A stretch of 64,000 bases of DNA from Niastella vici (lineage in GTDB: Bacteria; Bacteroidota; Bacteroidia; Chitinophagales; Chitinophagaceae): positions 186,001 to 250,000 of the forward strand of contig NZ_LVYD01000013.1 in the NCBI RefSeq assembly GCF_002077945.1. The letters are read 5' to 3'. Positions within the stretch are counted from its first letter, which is position 1. Each line of letters starts with the position of its first letter. The position numbers and the translations under genes were made by a program. Under the pieces are notes generated by a model. It did no database searches. It was not told the origin of the DNA and worked only from the letters and a program-made list of their open reading frames with translations. This document shows positions 42,996-51,815 of the stretch, piece by piece.

Positions 42996-44027
42996 ATGTC
43001 TGTAAATAAACTGGCCCTTATTCGTTATAAAACCATCGATGACTGTTTGCGAAACAGGTATCGTAAATGGACCCTGGACGACCTGATAGAAAAAGTAGCG
43101 GATGTACTGTACGAGCTCGAAGGTATTACCACCGGCGTAAGCAAGCGTACCATTCAGGCCGATATACAGGTAATGCGCAGTGACAAATTGGGTTACAATG
43201 CGCCGATCATTGTAGTTGACCGCAAATTTTATTGCTACAGCGAAAATGATTACAGTATCACCAATGCCCCGGTGAATAAAGCCGATGTGGAGAAAATGAA
43301 GGAGATCGTAGGGGTGCTGAAACAATTTAACGGGTTTACCTATTTTGATGAAATGAGCGAGATGATCGCGCGGTTGGAGAATAACGTATATCGTTCAACT
43401 CATCAGGGCCGCAATTATATTCAGTTTGAAAATAACAGGCTGGTGAAAGGGTTACAGCATATCAACCCCCTGTACCAATCTATTTTGAACAAACGATCAT
43501 TGCTGATAGAATACAAATCGTTCAAAGCAGCCGCTTCGCAACAGTTGATCTGCTATCCTTATTTACTGAAAGAATACCGCAACCGCTGGTTCCTGATAGC
43601 CCAGACAAAGAATAAAAAATTGTTGCTTACCATGGCACTCGACCGCATCATTGAATTTCAGGAGCTCATAAAAGAACCCTTTTTAGAGTATGGAGGACTG
43701 GATTTTGATCAGTATTTTGATGACCTGATAGGGGTAACCAAAACGGTCAAAGACCGTGCTCATAAGGTGGTGTTGTTTGTTGACAAATACAATGCGCCCT
43801 ATGTGCTTACCAAACCATTACATCATTCGCAAAGGGTGCTAAAAGAAGAAGAGAACGGTATTATAATTCGAATAGATGTAGTAATGAATTTTGAACTGGA
43901 AAGGGAGATCCTGGGTTTTGGCGAATGCATGAAGGTATTGGCGCCACGACTGCTGGCATCAAAGATAAAAGCGCGGTTGAGCAAGGCGAAGGAATGGTAT
44001 GAAGAGAAACCGAAGAGAGATACTTAA
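42996..44027 (+). CDS. WYL-domain transcriptional regulator
   Basis: 343 residues from ATG 42996. The N-terminal ~70 residues form a winged HTH (WTLDDLIEKVADVL, then SKRTIQADIQVMR as recognition helix). The middle and C-terminal parts carry the WYL ligand-sensing domain with YPYLLKEYRNRWFLIAQ (about 188-204) and a WCX-type C-terminal extension. WYL domains bind nucleic acids or nucleotides and commonly regulate defence and RNA-repair loci. It is divergent from the tRNA-like RNA/nucleotidyltransferase operon and probably controls it through the paired palindromes. Confidence 0.92.
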   Translation: MSVNKLALIRYKTIDDCLRNRYRKWTLDDLIEKVADVLYELEGITTGVSKRTIQADIQVMRSDKLGYNAPIIVVDRKFYCYSENDYSITNAPVNKADVEKMKEIVGVLKQFNGFTYFDEMSEMIARLENNVYRSTHQGRNYIQFENNRLVKGLQHINPLYQSILNKRSLLIEYKSFKAAASQQLICYPYLLKEYRNRWFLIAQTKNKKLLLTMALDRIIEFQELIKEPFLEYGGLDFDQYFDDLIGVTKTVKDRAHKVVLFVDKYNAPYVLTKPLHHSQRVLKEEENGIIIRIDVVMNFELEREILGFGECMKVLAPRLLASKIKARLSKAKEWYEEKPKRDT

Positions 44028-44031
44028 GGAT

Positions 44032-44068
44032 GAGGTATGAAGTAAGCGGGTTGCTTACCTCATACCTC
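44032..44068. terminator. Strong hairpin between convergent genes
   Basis: A 16-bp stem GAGGTATGAAGTAAGC / GCTTACCTCATACCTC with one mismatch, between the WYL gene and the convergent lipoprotein gene. Likely a bidirectional terminator, although the T run is displaced. Confidence 0.75.
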
Positions 44069-44075
44069 CTGCTTT

Positions 44076-44738
44076 TTATTCCAGGCTGGTGCCGTCGTTG
44101 AACAATACTTTTTCGGGGGTGAAGACAAACTTTACTTCTTTAATTGATTTGGCTCTTAATTCTTTGTCTTCATCCATAAACTGGTTATAGTCGGTGGAAT
44201 AGCTGTTTTTAAATGTTTCACTGGCTTTTACGCCATTGTCAAAAACGATATCCAGTTCTTTTATCTTCTTATCGAAAAGATCTGTAATTAACAACGATCC
44301 TTTAACGGCTTTGATATCTTTTCCGCTTTTATTCTCAAAGGCAAGATCGTATTGAATATGGTCCTGAAAATCTCCTTTTACATAACCAATGTTATACAGG
44401 GCCACGTTTACCGCAGCACCGAGGCGTGTTCGTTTTTCAGCTTCTTCTTTGGCGGTTTTATCGGCCAGGGCTTTTTGCCCGGCCACGGCGTCCTGGGCTT
44501 TTTTGAGCATTTCGGCATAGGTCATGGTTTCCAGTTTTTCGCCGCTGATCTTTGCCCTGATGATGTAACCAGCTAAAAGCCTCATGTCTTCATCGCTCAG
44601 TTTTTTGCTTTCTTTGATCGCTTTAACATCCATCATGAATTTATCGTCGCTGTACTTGCGATTCAGTGGGCTGCTACCGCAGGAAGTAATAAATAAGGTT
44701 ATCATGATAAGGGCTGGCAGAAATGAAAATCTTTTCAT
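44076..44738 (-). CDS. Hypothetical lipoprotein
   Basis: 220 residues from ATG 44738. Lipobox at FITSCGSS. The mature part begins with a helical region (DVKAIKESKKLSDEDMRLLAG, then AEMLKKAQDAVAGQ). A beta-rich C-terminal domain follows (YDLAFENKSGKDIKAVKGSL), of the kind seen in small surface-stress lipoproteins. No named family is recognised. Probably periplasm-facing. Confidence 0.8.
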   Translation of the reverse strand: MKRFSFLPALIMITLFITSCGSSPLNRKYSDDKFMMDVKAIKESKKLSDEDMRLLAGYIIRAKISGEKLETMTYAEMLKKAQDAVAGQKALADKTAKEEAEKRTRLGAAVNVALYNIGYVKGDFQDHIQYDLAFENKSGKDIKAVKGSLLITDLFDKKIKELDIVFDNGVKASETFKNSYSTDYNQFMDEDKELRAKSIKEVKFVFTPEKVLFNDGTSLE

Positions 44739-44970
44739 GGTACTGTTTTAGGGGTTAATGAAGTATAAAAGGCTTTGACAATCCTGTAATGTAAATAGTA
44801 ATAATTTTTCGGGTATTACTATTCGTTAACAGGTTGCTCTTTATCGTTTAATTGAAGTAGTTTATTGTTTAAGGATGGTAAATAAGGAATAGAGCCTTCA
44901 CATGGATAGTTTGAGGGGGAGTTTGAGTTACTGGCACAACAATAACGGGTATAAGTTACACCCAAACTAC

Positions 44971-45023
44971 AAAGGAGCTGAACGGAATGATTGTCCCGGT
45001 GACAATTACCGTTCAGCTCCTTT
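44971..45023. repeat. Isolated two-part hairpin in a gene-free region
   Basis: A perfect 15-bp stem AAAGGAGCTGAACGG / CCGTTCAGCTCCTTT with a nested ATTGTC/GACAAT stem. It lies between divergent genes (starts at 44738 and 45147), where no protein gene ends, so it is not an obvious terminator. It may end a small RNA transcribed from about 44.8 kb or form a 5' leader element of the 45147 gene. The rest of 44739-45146 shows nothing else. Confidence 0.75.
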
Positions 45024-45146
45024 TCTATATGAAATAATGGTTAATTATACTACGTGGCTTGTGAAGAAAAATTGAAAAAATAGGCGTGTTAACGGCCATT
45101 CATACCTGCTATCTTTTGTAGCTTTAAGCCCATTAAATACCAATCC

Positions 45147-45533
45147 ATGGCTAAAAGTGCAAAAAAAGCAAAACCAAAGCCTAAACCTTCCATAAAAACC
45201 AAAGGGGAGACCGTGAAACCGCAAGCGCTCACTGCCAGTTCGCTGGTTGCAACAGAAGCCCCCCATTCGCAGCAGGTAAACATTGCCTTTACTTTCACTG
45301 GTGGTTTAGGACAGGCCACCGCAGTGCTCTTCAGGCGAGGCGTATTGATCAATATGCAAAGTGTTAGCAACAGCGGAAATATAAACTTTTCAAATGTGCA
45401 AACCGGAGATGTGGTTGCTGTTAACGGCGTGTGCGCCGGGAAAGCAGTAGTTGCCATTAACACCGATACTGTACCTGACAGCCCGGAAGAATTTACTGCC
45501 GGTTTGATCATTGCATCCTATTTAATAAAATAA
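45147..45533 (+). CDS. Hypothetical protein with basic N-terminal tail
   Basis: 128 residues from ATG 45147. The first ~25 residues are Lys/Pro-rich (AKSAKKAKPKPKPSIK), unlikely to be a signal peptide and more like a nucleic-acid- or surface-binding tail. The rest is a small beta-rich domain (VNIAFTFTGGLGQATAVLF, GDVVAVNGVCAGKAVVAI). It is 16 bp upstream of the 45550 gene on the same strand, probably co-transcribed. No family is recognised. Confidence 0.7.
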   Translation: MAKSAKKAKPKPKPSIKTKGETVKPQALTASSLVATEAPHSQQVNIAFTFTGGLGQATAVLFRRGVLINMQSVSNSGNINFSNVQTGDVVAVNGVCAGKAVVAINTDTVPDSPEEFTAGLIIASYLIK

Positions 45534-45549
45534 TTAAACTGAAATCCAG

Positions 45550-46752
45550 ATGGGCAAGATCTCTATAATCGGGATCCTATTACTACTATGTTTATCAGTA
45601 CCCGTGTTTGCGCAAAAGAAAACTGCTCCCAACCCTGTTATAACTGCCGATTCATTGGTTACCGGAAATTATAAAGATGTGCTGAATAATTTCTTCCAGT
45701 TGGCATTTGAAAATCTGGCCGGCCCTAATAAGGAAATTAAATTCACCGGTTCTCCTTTTGCCGTAATGGCCAAACTCGATACCACATTACTGGTAGATAC
45801 TATCTACAGGCATTACGCAGGATTAAGGAATTTGAATTATGCAGTAGGGCTAAAACTCGATACCAATTACCGGTTCAATGGCTTTTCATCCACTATCAAA
45901 TACGCCATTATCAATAGAAGAGATGAAACAGTGTCGAAGACATTTCTGGGGATGGTAGTAAACGATACCCTGGTAAAACAGCTTACTATGCTTAACCTGC
46001 TGATCTCGGCAAATATCTCGAACATAGGCGCCCCCGGTTCTGCAGAACAAAACGCCGCAATGCTCGAATACACCGATTTCAGAAAGGGTATCAAAGATTT
46101 CGGCGAGCTTAGTAAGGCTACAAAAGATACTATTCTGGCAGTGTTAAACAGAAATGATTCAACGAAAAGATTGTATGATTACCTGAAGGGCAACGATCAA
46201 TTTAATATGAAAAAAACCGCCGATAGTATTTACAGGGATTTCAGGGAAAATTTCAATCGCAACTTATTGTGGACCGCCGGGGTTACCGATACCACTTACA
46301 AGGACCAGTTTATTTTTTCAAACGTAGTATTCAGCTCAGACCTGGTAAAAGGGTTGAATAAATACAGCAGGGCCAAAAACGAGCTGGAGTTGAATATTCA
46401 CTCGCAATTGCAACTGGTTGATGATACGCTTAAAGCCGGCCATGATCTAAAGCGGGCTGTATTCAACTTCGAGCCGGGCGTTAACCTTGCGTTTAAAACG
46501 AAGTATAGTAAGAAGAGTTATCTCGAAATAAAATTCAGCGGCGCCTGGTATCACAACTTCAGCTACCTGTATGTTAATGAAGAACGTGACAGGATAATGG
46601 CAAATGCTACCGTACGGCTGAGAGTATTTAATGATATCTGGATCCCGATCGAAATAAAGTATGACCCTAAGAATGGAAATTTATTCGGGTTCGTGAATGT
46701 GAGGGCCAACTTTAAAGCTTTGGCTGGCGCTGCCAAACAAATTCGGTTTTAA
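45550..46752 (+). CDS. Hypothetical secreted/outer-membrane-associated protein
   Basis: 400 residues from ATG 45550. Signal peptide ending near VFAQ. The mature protein is Asp/Thr/Asn-rich and predicted mixed helix and strand, with long helical stretches in the middle and strand-like segments near the C-terminus. No domain is recognised. A terminator follows directly. Confidence 0.75.
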   Translation: MGKISIIGILLLLCLSVPVFAQKKTAPNPVITADSLVTGNYKDVLNNFFQLAFENLAGPNKEIKFTGSPFAVMAKLDTTLLVDTIYRHYAGLRNLNYAVGLKLDTNYRFNGFSSTIKYAIINRRDETVSKTFLGMVVNDTLVKQLTMLNLLISANISNIGAPGSAEQNAAMLEYTDFRKGIKDFGELSKATKDTILAVLNRNDSTKRLYDYLKGNDQFNMKKTADSIYRDFRENFNRNLLWTAGVTDTTYKDQFIFSNVVFSSDLVKGLNKYSRAKNELELNIHSQLQLVDDTLKAGHDLKRAVFNFEPGVNLAFKTKYSKKSYLEIKFSGAWYHNFSYLYVNEERDRIMANATVRLRVFNDIWIPIEIKYDPKNGNLFGFVNVRANFKALAGAAKQIRF

Positions 46753-46779
46753 TTGCAGGAGTACTGAAAAGTACCCCTG

Positions 46780-46815
46780 AAGCTGCCTGAAGATTAAGTC
46801 TTTAGGCAGCTTTTT
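46780..46815 (+). terminator. Rho-independent terminator
   Basis: Stem AAGCTGCCT / AGGCAGCTT followed by T5, 28 bp after the stop of the 45550 gene. Confidence 0.88.
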
Positions 46816-46866
46816 ACCCGAAACCCCTGTATTACCCCGTGGCATAATTTTATATTAAAAGTATAT

Positions 46867-49422
46867 ATGCCCCGCCATGTGAGGTCATACATACATCTTT
46901 GGCTGATACTTGTATCCCTTAACTCTACAGCTCAGCAATTAGCAGCAGATACTGCAACTCATAAACTCATTGCCGCCAGCCCTGTCTACCAACGGCCACC
47001 CCTTTTCCAAAAGCTTTGGGGCCGCAATCACCGCGTTGAATGGGCAACACCTGTTTGTGTTCCCATTTTGAAGTTAGATACGGCATATGGTGGTTTAATA
47101 CCTTATAAAATTGGCGGCGGCAATGAATCCAAATCACTCCGGCTGCATACAAAAGAGGGGAAGGAATATGTACTTCGATCAATCAATAAATCAAGAACAG
47201 AAGTAATACCACCCGGTTTCAAAGGCACTTTCCTCGAAGATATTGTCAATGACGGTATTTCCATGTCGCATCCCTACGGCGGTTTTGCCGTCCCTGTCAT
47301 GATGAAGCATGCGGGTCTATACCATACCTGGCCAAAGCTCGTTTATCTGCCCGAACAAAAGGCCCTCGATACCTTCAATACGAAATTTGCGAACGATCTG
47401 TATATGCTGGAACAAAAGCCGGAAGGCGACTGGCATGAAGCCGGTAACCTGGGTAATTTCCGCGCCTTTTACAGTACCGAGGAAGTATTGGCAAAACTGA
47501 AGATGAGCAATACCTATTCTGTAGATCAGCGTGCTTTTGTAAAAGCAAGATTATTCGATATCCTGATCGGTGATTGGGACCGGCATGAAGGCAACTGGAG
47601 TTGGGGTGAAGTTACGGTTCGGGGTGGCACGCAATTCAAACCAATTCCAAAGGACCGCGATCAGTCGTTCTTTTATCATAACGGCCTCATCATTGACCGC
47701 ATTATACAGGGTTCAGGATTAAGCTTTATGCAGCATTTTGATGATGAGTTGGAGAAGCCTTATGTCTTAAGCTCTTCGGCGAGGTATATCGACAGGGCCT
47801 TTACCAATGCCCTTACGCTGGAGGATTGGCTGCGCGAAGGAGAAGCGCTGCAAAAAGAGTTAACTGATTCAGTGATCGTGCATTCGGTGGCGCAATTGCC
47901 GCCCGAAGTGTACGCGTTAAAAGGAGAGGAAATCGTAGACAGGTTAAAGGCGCGGCGCGAACAGATCCCCGCCTTTACAAAAAAGCATTACCTTTTTATT
48001 GCAAAAGAAGTAGAGGTGATTGGCAGTAATGAACGGGAGTATTTTGAGGTTACCGGCAAAGGTGAAGAAACGGTGGTGACCGTGTTTCGCATAAGCAACC
48101 ACGGAGATAAAGCTAAAACACCATACTATAAAAGAAGCTTTAAGCCAACGGAAACAAAAGAGATCAGGTTGTTTGGCATAAATGGAGAAGACGTATATGA
48201 GGTGAATAACAGGGTAAAGGATATAACTATTCGCATTATTGGCGGTCCCGGCAAGGATTCCATTGTTCAATCAAAACGGCCGGTGCATATTTACGATGAT
48301 GCTGATAATGTATTTCACACCACTGCAGCGCACATGCATTTGTCTAAGGATACTTCCATTCACAACTGGGATTACAAATGGTTTAATTATAATAAGAAAG
48401 GGTTTAAGCCAGTATTATTTTATAATAACGCCGACAGGATCTTTGTGGGCCTGAACTACAGGATCCTGAAGAATAAATGGCGGCATGAACCTTATGCATC
48501 AAGAAATACATTCGGTGTTCGGTATTCTATTTCCCAGAATGCCATGAGTGTTTTTTGGGAAGGCCTGTATCCAAATGTAATAGGCAGGTGGAACCTGGCC
48601 ATACGTGCAGACTATGATGCCATCCGCTGGACGAACTTCTATGGCACCGGTAATGAAACCAAATCGTTGACGACCAATGTCAATTATTACCGTATGCAAA
48701 GCGAAGAATGGTTTGCCAGTGCGGGGTTGAACCGGAATTTTGGAAGAAGTGCGGTACAGGTAACAGGTTATTACCAGCAGGTAAGGACCCTATACAACAG
48801 CGACCGGTATTTTTCAAAAGTGTTTTCTCATAATGACGAAGTGTTTGAAATAAACCCTTATGCCGGACTGCAGCTAACTTACTCGTATGTGAGGCTGAAA
48901 GATTCAGTGGTGCCCGAAAAAGGCTTTACTTTTTTGGCGAATGCCATTTATGCAAACAACTTCAAACAAAATGAATTTTTTCAGCGCTACAATGCCCAAT
49001 TGTTTGCCTGGTTCCCGTTGGTACAACATGTGTCGCTGGCTGTGCGGCTGGGTGGTGAAACAATTGTAAATGACGATGTGTTGAATTCGGGCCAGCCATA
49101 TGAACATGCTATCATTGGTGGTCCCCGTACATTACGTGGATACCGGCGCGAACGGTTCTGGGGAAAAACAGCTTTCTACAACAGTAATGAATTGCGATAT
49201 ATTATTCCTTTCCGCTCTTACCTCATGACCGGCAAGATCGGCGCCTTCGCCTTCTTTGATCAGGGACGCGTATGGATGCCCGATGAAAAGTCGAACAAAA
49301 TGCATATCTCCTGGGGGCCGGGCATCATGCTGGCGCCGTTTAATAAATATAATGTTTCTGCTACCTATGGTATAACAGAAGAGATCAGGCTGGTTCAATT
49401 ACGCCTCAACAAAACGTTCTAG
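46867..49422 (+). CDS. Outer-membrane protein: kinase-like periplasmic domain fused to an Omp85/BamA-type barrel
   Basis: 851 residues. Possible signal peptide at the start (HLWLILVSLNSTAQ). Residues ~70-300 contain KEYVLRSINKSRTE, the GDWDRHEGNW motif (about 234-243) and PIPKDRDQSFF (about 259-269). These resemble the catalytic and metal loops of atypical (HipA/Fam20/CotH-type) kinase folds. The C-terminal ~350 residues are a beta-barrel with the surface-antigen motif GGPRTLRGYRRERFWG (about 752-767) and FFDQGRVW. Such fusions occur in Bacteroidota. Whether the front domain phosphorylates anything is unknown. Confidence 0.82.
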   Translation: MPRHVRSYIHLWLILVSLNSTAQQLAADTATHKLIAASPVYQRPPLFQKLWGRNHRVEWATPVCVPILKLDTAYGGLIPYKIGGGNESKSLRLHTKEGKEYVLRSINKSRTEVIPPGFKGTFLEDIVNDGISMSHPYGGFAVPVMMKHAGLYHTWPKLVYLPEQKALDTFNTKFANDLYMLEQKPEGDWHEAGNLGNFRAFYSTEEVLAKLKMSNTYSVDQRAFVKARLFDILIGDWDRHEGNWSWGEVTVRGGTQFKPIPKDRDQSFFYHNGLIIDRIIQGSGLSFMQHFDDELEKPYVLSSSARYIDRAFTNALTLEDWLREGEALQKELTDSVIVHSVAQLPPEVYALKGEEIVDRLKARREQIPAFTKKHYLFIAKEVEVIGSNEREYFEVTGKGEETVVTVFRISNHGDKAKTPYYKRSFKPTETKEIRLFGINGEDVYEVNNRVKDITIRIIGGPGKDSIVQSKRPVHIYDDADNVFHTTAAHMHLSKDTSIHNWDYKWFNYNKKGFKPVLFYNNADRIFVGLNYRILKNKWRHEPYASRNTFGVRYSISQNAMSVFWEGLYPNVIGRWNLAIRADYDAIRWTNFYGTGNETKSLTTNVNYYRMQSEEWFASAGLNRNFGRSAVQVTGYYQQVRTLYNSDRYFSKVFSHNDEVFEINPYAGLQLTYSYVRLKDSVVPEKGFTFLANAIYANNFKQNEFFQRYNAQLFAWFPLVQHVSLAVRLGGETIVNDDVLNSGQPYEHAIIGGPRTLRGYRRERFWGKTAFYNSNELRYIIPFRSYLMTGKIGAFAFFDQGRVWMPDEKSNKMHISWGPGIMLAPFNKYNVSATYGITEEIRLVQLRLNKTF

Positions 49423-49561
49423 AGTATTTAATTCTGCTATTTATATTTCTGCCATTTTGAAATGGCCATCTGTACGGCCAGGCTTTCTACTGTCCAAAAT
49501 CAATGATTTTTTACAATTCTCCGCGTGCCGGGGGTTATAGTTTTGTGTGAAACAAATAACA

Positions 49562-50434
49562 ATGAGTAAAGTAAATACGAGAACATACCTGTTGAGCATG
49601 CTGATCATCCCCGGCATGGTTAACGCCCAGGCAACAAATAATATCACAAAAAATTATAAAAACAAGGAGATAATCATGAACACCACACAACAAAACAAGG
49701 ACGTAGTAAGAAAGATCTTTGAAGAAGGCATTAATAAACGGAACCCCGATCTGTTAAAAGAACTGATTGCTGATGATTATGTAGGGTTCCTGGGTAAAAA
49801 AGGAGCTGCCGGCTTCCTGGAACCAGTGCAGCCACTGATCAAAGCATTTCCTGATATTCAATGGAATATAACGGAGTCGATTGCAGAAGGTGATAAAGTG
49901 GTATTGAGCTGGAAATGGAAAGGAACCGAAACGGCTCCTTATTATGAAAATATTCCAGCTACAGGCAAAGCGATCACCAATGATGGAATGGCCATATTTA
50001 CGCTTGCAAATAGTAAGGTCACACATATTCAGGTGTTGACAGACAGGCTGGGTTTTTTACAGTCGATGAATATTTTGCCAGCTGATATAAACAAAGTGGT
50101 GGGTAAAAAAGCACAGAACGGACAGGTTAATTTCATCGACAGGTTCCTGGTGCCGGCGCCTGCCATAAAAGAGTTTAAGGAACGAGTGAAGATAAACCGT
50201 GACTTTATCAAAAACCTGCCCGGCTTTATAGAAGATGTCGAATATGAGTATACCGATAACGATGGGAATTTGATTTTGGTAACTGTTGCCTTGTGGAAAA
50301 ACCAGGAAGCTTTGAACACAGCCAAAGAAGTGGTACAGGCTGAATATAAGAAAACGGGTTTTGATGCGCCAGCCATGATGAAAAGACTAAATATTACCAT
50401 GGACCGGGGTATATATACCCAAACGCATGATTAA
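49562..50434 (+). CDS. Secreted two-domain protein: SnoaL-like ester cyclase plus ABM-type monooxygenase fold
   Basis: About 290 residues from ATG 49562 (MSKVNTRTY), which gives a signal peptide ending near VNAQ. A second good start at 49676 (MNTTQQN, preceded by AAGGAG) would give a cytoplasmic form. The N-terminal half is SnoaL-like (VRKIFEEGINKRNPDLLKEL, VVLSWKWKGTE, VTHIQVLTDRLGF). The C-terminal ~100 residues look like an antibiotic-biosynthesis-monooxygenase ferredoxin-like fold (FKERVKINRDFIKNLPGFIE). Role unknown; the domain pairing is uncommon. Confidence 0.75.
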   Translation: MSKVNTRTYLLSMLIIPGMVNAQATNNITKNYKNKEIIMNTTQQNKDVVRKIFEEGINKRNPDLLKELIADDYVGFLGKKGAAGFLEPVQPLIKAFPDIQWNITESIAEGDKVVLSWKWKGTETAPYYENIPATGKAITNDGMAIFTLANSKVTHIQVLTDRLGFLQSMNILPADINKVVGKKAQNGQVNFIDRFLVPAPAIKEFKERVKINRDFIKNLPGFIEDVEYEYTDNDGNLILVTVALWKNQEALNTAKEVVQAEYKKTGFDAPAMMKRLNITMDRGIYTQTHD

Positions 50435-50682
50435 AAGAGGCCATTAATGACGGGTTTTTGGCAAATGCCGCAACAATGCCGTACAAATGCCCATACCTTT
50501 TCGTGCGCGGAGCGAGGTGGTATGGGCAAATTTGTTTTGATAAATGAGGAAGGGCAATCCAGGTTCAGTCATGAGATAAATAAAAAAAGCTACCCGGTCG
50601 GTCACAGGCAGCTTTCGGTCTCACGGATTGGATTAATGGTAAAAAAACCGGAAGGAGAAATGATGCTTGTTCGGAAATATCT

Positions 50683-51126
50683 TCAACTATTCTGAATATT
50701 GATTGTTGCATTAAAAACTATTGTTGACTTCACTGAATTGGAGATGAGGCAGGCGGCTTCAGATTTTTCAAGCAGCTTCAGCGCTTTCTCTTTTTCAGCA
50801 TTGTTTTTAATAGTTAATACAGGCGACAGGGCAATTTCACTGATCATATATTTTCCATCTACTTTTTCCAGCTTGCCGGTAGCGTTGCTTGTAAAGCTTA
50901 TAAACTCAAATTTTGAGTTTTCTGCAATGGCAAGAAAGGTGGTCATAAGGCAGCTGTTCACCGCGGCCACCAGTAAATGTTCCGGCGACCAAATGCCGGG
51001 TATTCCTTTAGGAAATTCGGGCGGGGTGGCTACTTCTATGTTCGATTGTAAAACGGGCGAGCTTATCAATCCCTTTCTATCGGCCTCCCAGTTGAGCTTT
51101 ACTTCGTAGTAATGGGCAGTATCCAT
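50683..51126 (-). CDS. OsmC/Ohr-family protein
   Basis: About 147 residues from ATG 51126 (MDTAHYYEV); the frame runs to 51159. The OsmC fold is shown by EVATPPEFPKGIPGIWSPEH, VNSCLMTTFLA (catalytic Cys) and the late stretch KSEAACLISNSVKS (second Cys). These peroxidases reduce organic hydroperoxides with a Cys pair. Cytoplasmic. Convergent with the preceding SnoaL-like gene. Confidence 0.88.
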   Translation of the reverse strand: MDTAHYYEVKLNWEADRKGLISSPVLQSNIEVATPPEFPKGIPGIWSPEHLLVAAVNSCLMTTFLAIAENSKFEFISFTSNATGKLEKVDGKYMISEIALSPVLTIKNNAEKEKALKLLEKSEAACLISNSVKSTIVFNATINIQNS

Positions 51127-51200
51127 TTTATTAATGTTTAGTGTAAGGATTAACTGCATACAAAGCTAAAAGCACAGTTTGTTAATGTTACTGATATTGG

Positions 51201-51602
51201 TTGGTGAACAGGCTGATTGCGGTCAGTGGGGAGTCGGCGACCCAAACAGGGACTCTGTTAGTTATTCCCCTTTCGATGTCGAGAGGTAGCTTACTGGTTC
51301 AGGCTGTTTCAGCAGAAGCTGCTAAAAACGCACTGAATTCCTGTGCGCACGGCGCTGGCAGAAGGTTGTCGCGCTTTGATGCCATGAAATACTGGAAAAC
51401 AGTATTGAAAGAAAAGGAACGCCGGGAATACAAAGAACGCTTCAGCGAGTTGCTGAACAGGTCTGGCAATTTTCCGCAGGGTTACATCCAGGAGTTTGAT
51501 TTTGCTTATAAGGATTCGACTGATATTTTAACTTATCAGTCTTATTTGAAAAAAGTAACACAAACAACGCCGGTAGTAACGATTAAGTATACGGAAATTT
51601 AA
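51201..51602 (+). pseudogene. rtcB: 3' fragment of an RtcB RNA ligase gene
   Basis: 133 codons (GTG start after an in-frame stop) match the C-terminal third of RtcB: SGESATQTGTLLVIPLSMSR, then NSCAHGAGRRLSR with the His that is guanylylated in RtcB (about residue 50), then GYIQEFDFAYKDSTDILTYQ and the ending VVTIKYTEI. RtcB joins 2',3'-cyclic phosphate and 5'-OH RNA ends. The N-terminal two-thirds with the metal-binding Cys/His residues are missing, so this piece cannot ligate. It keeps its own terminator, so the 5' part was lost. It may be linked to the RNA-repair-like locus at 40-44 kb. Confidence 0.8.
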
Positions 51603-51609
51603 TGCTGTG

Positions 51610-51643
51610 AAGGGCTGCCTCAAGATCAGGGGCGGCCCTTTAG
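51610..51643 (+). terminator. Terminator after the rtcB fragment
   Basis: Stem AGGGC-GCC / GGC-GCCCT with loop, then TTTAGTTTT, immediately after the stop codon. Confidence 0.75.
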
Positions 51644-51815
51644 TTTTGTCCCAAACGGCGTGGTACCCCTGAAAAACCAGATTTTCCTGCACACTTATCG
51701 GCTAAATCAACACGCTTATTGGCAAAAATGCGCATCTATCAAATGTGACCAACAATTCTTTTTTACGTATTGATTGAGTTATAATTTCGTGCCCAAACCA
51801 AACACAGACCCGTCT

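Noticed and set aside
50447-50695. 82-codon plus-strand frame
   Set aside because: It overlaps the end of the OsmC gene, has poor coding composition and runs through a hairpin-like region.
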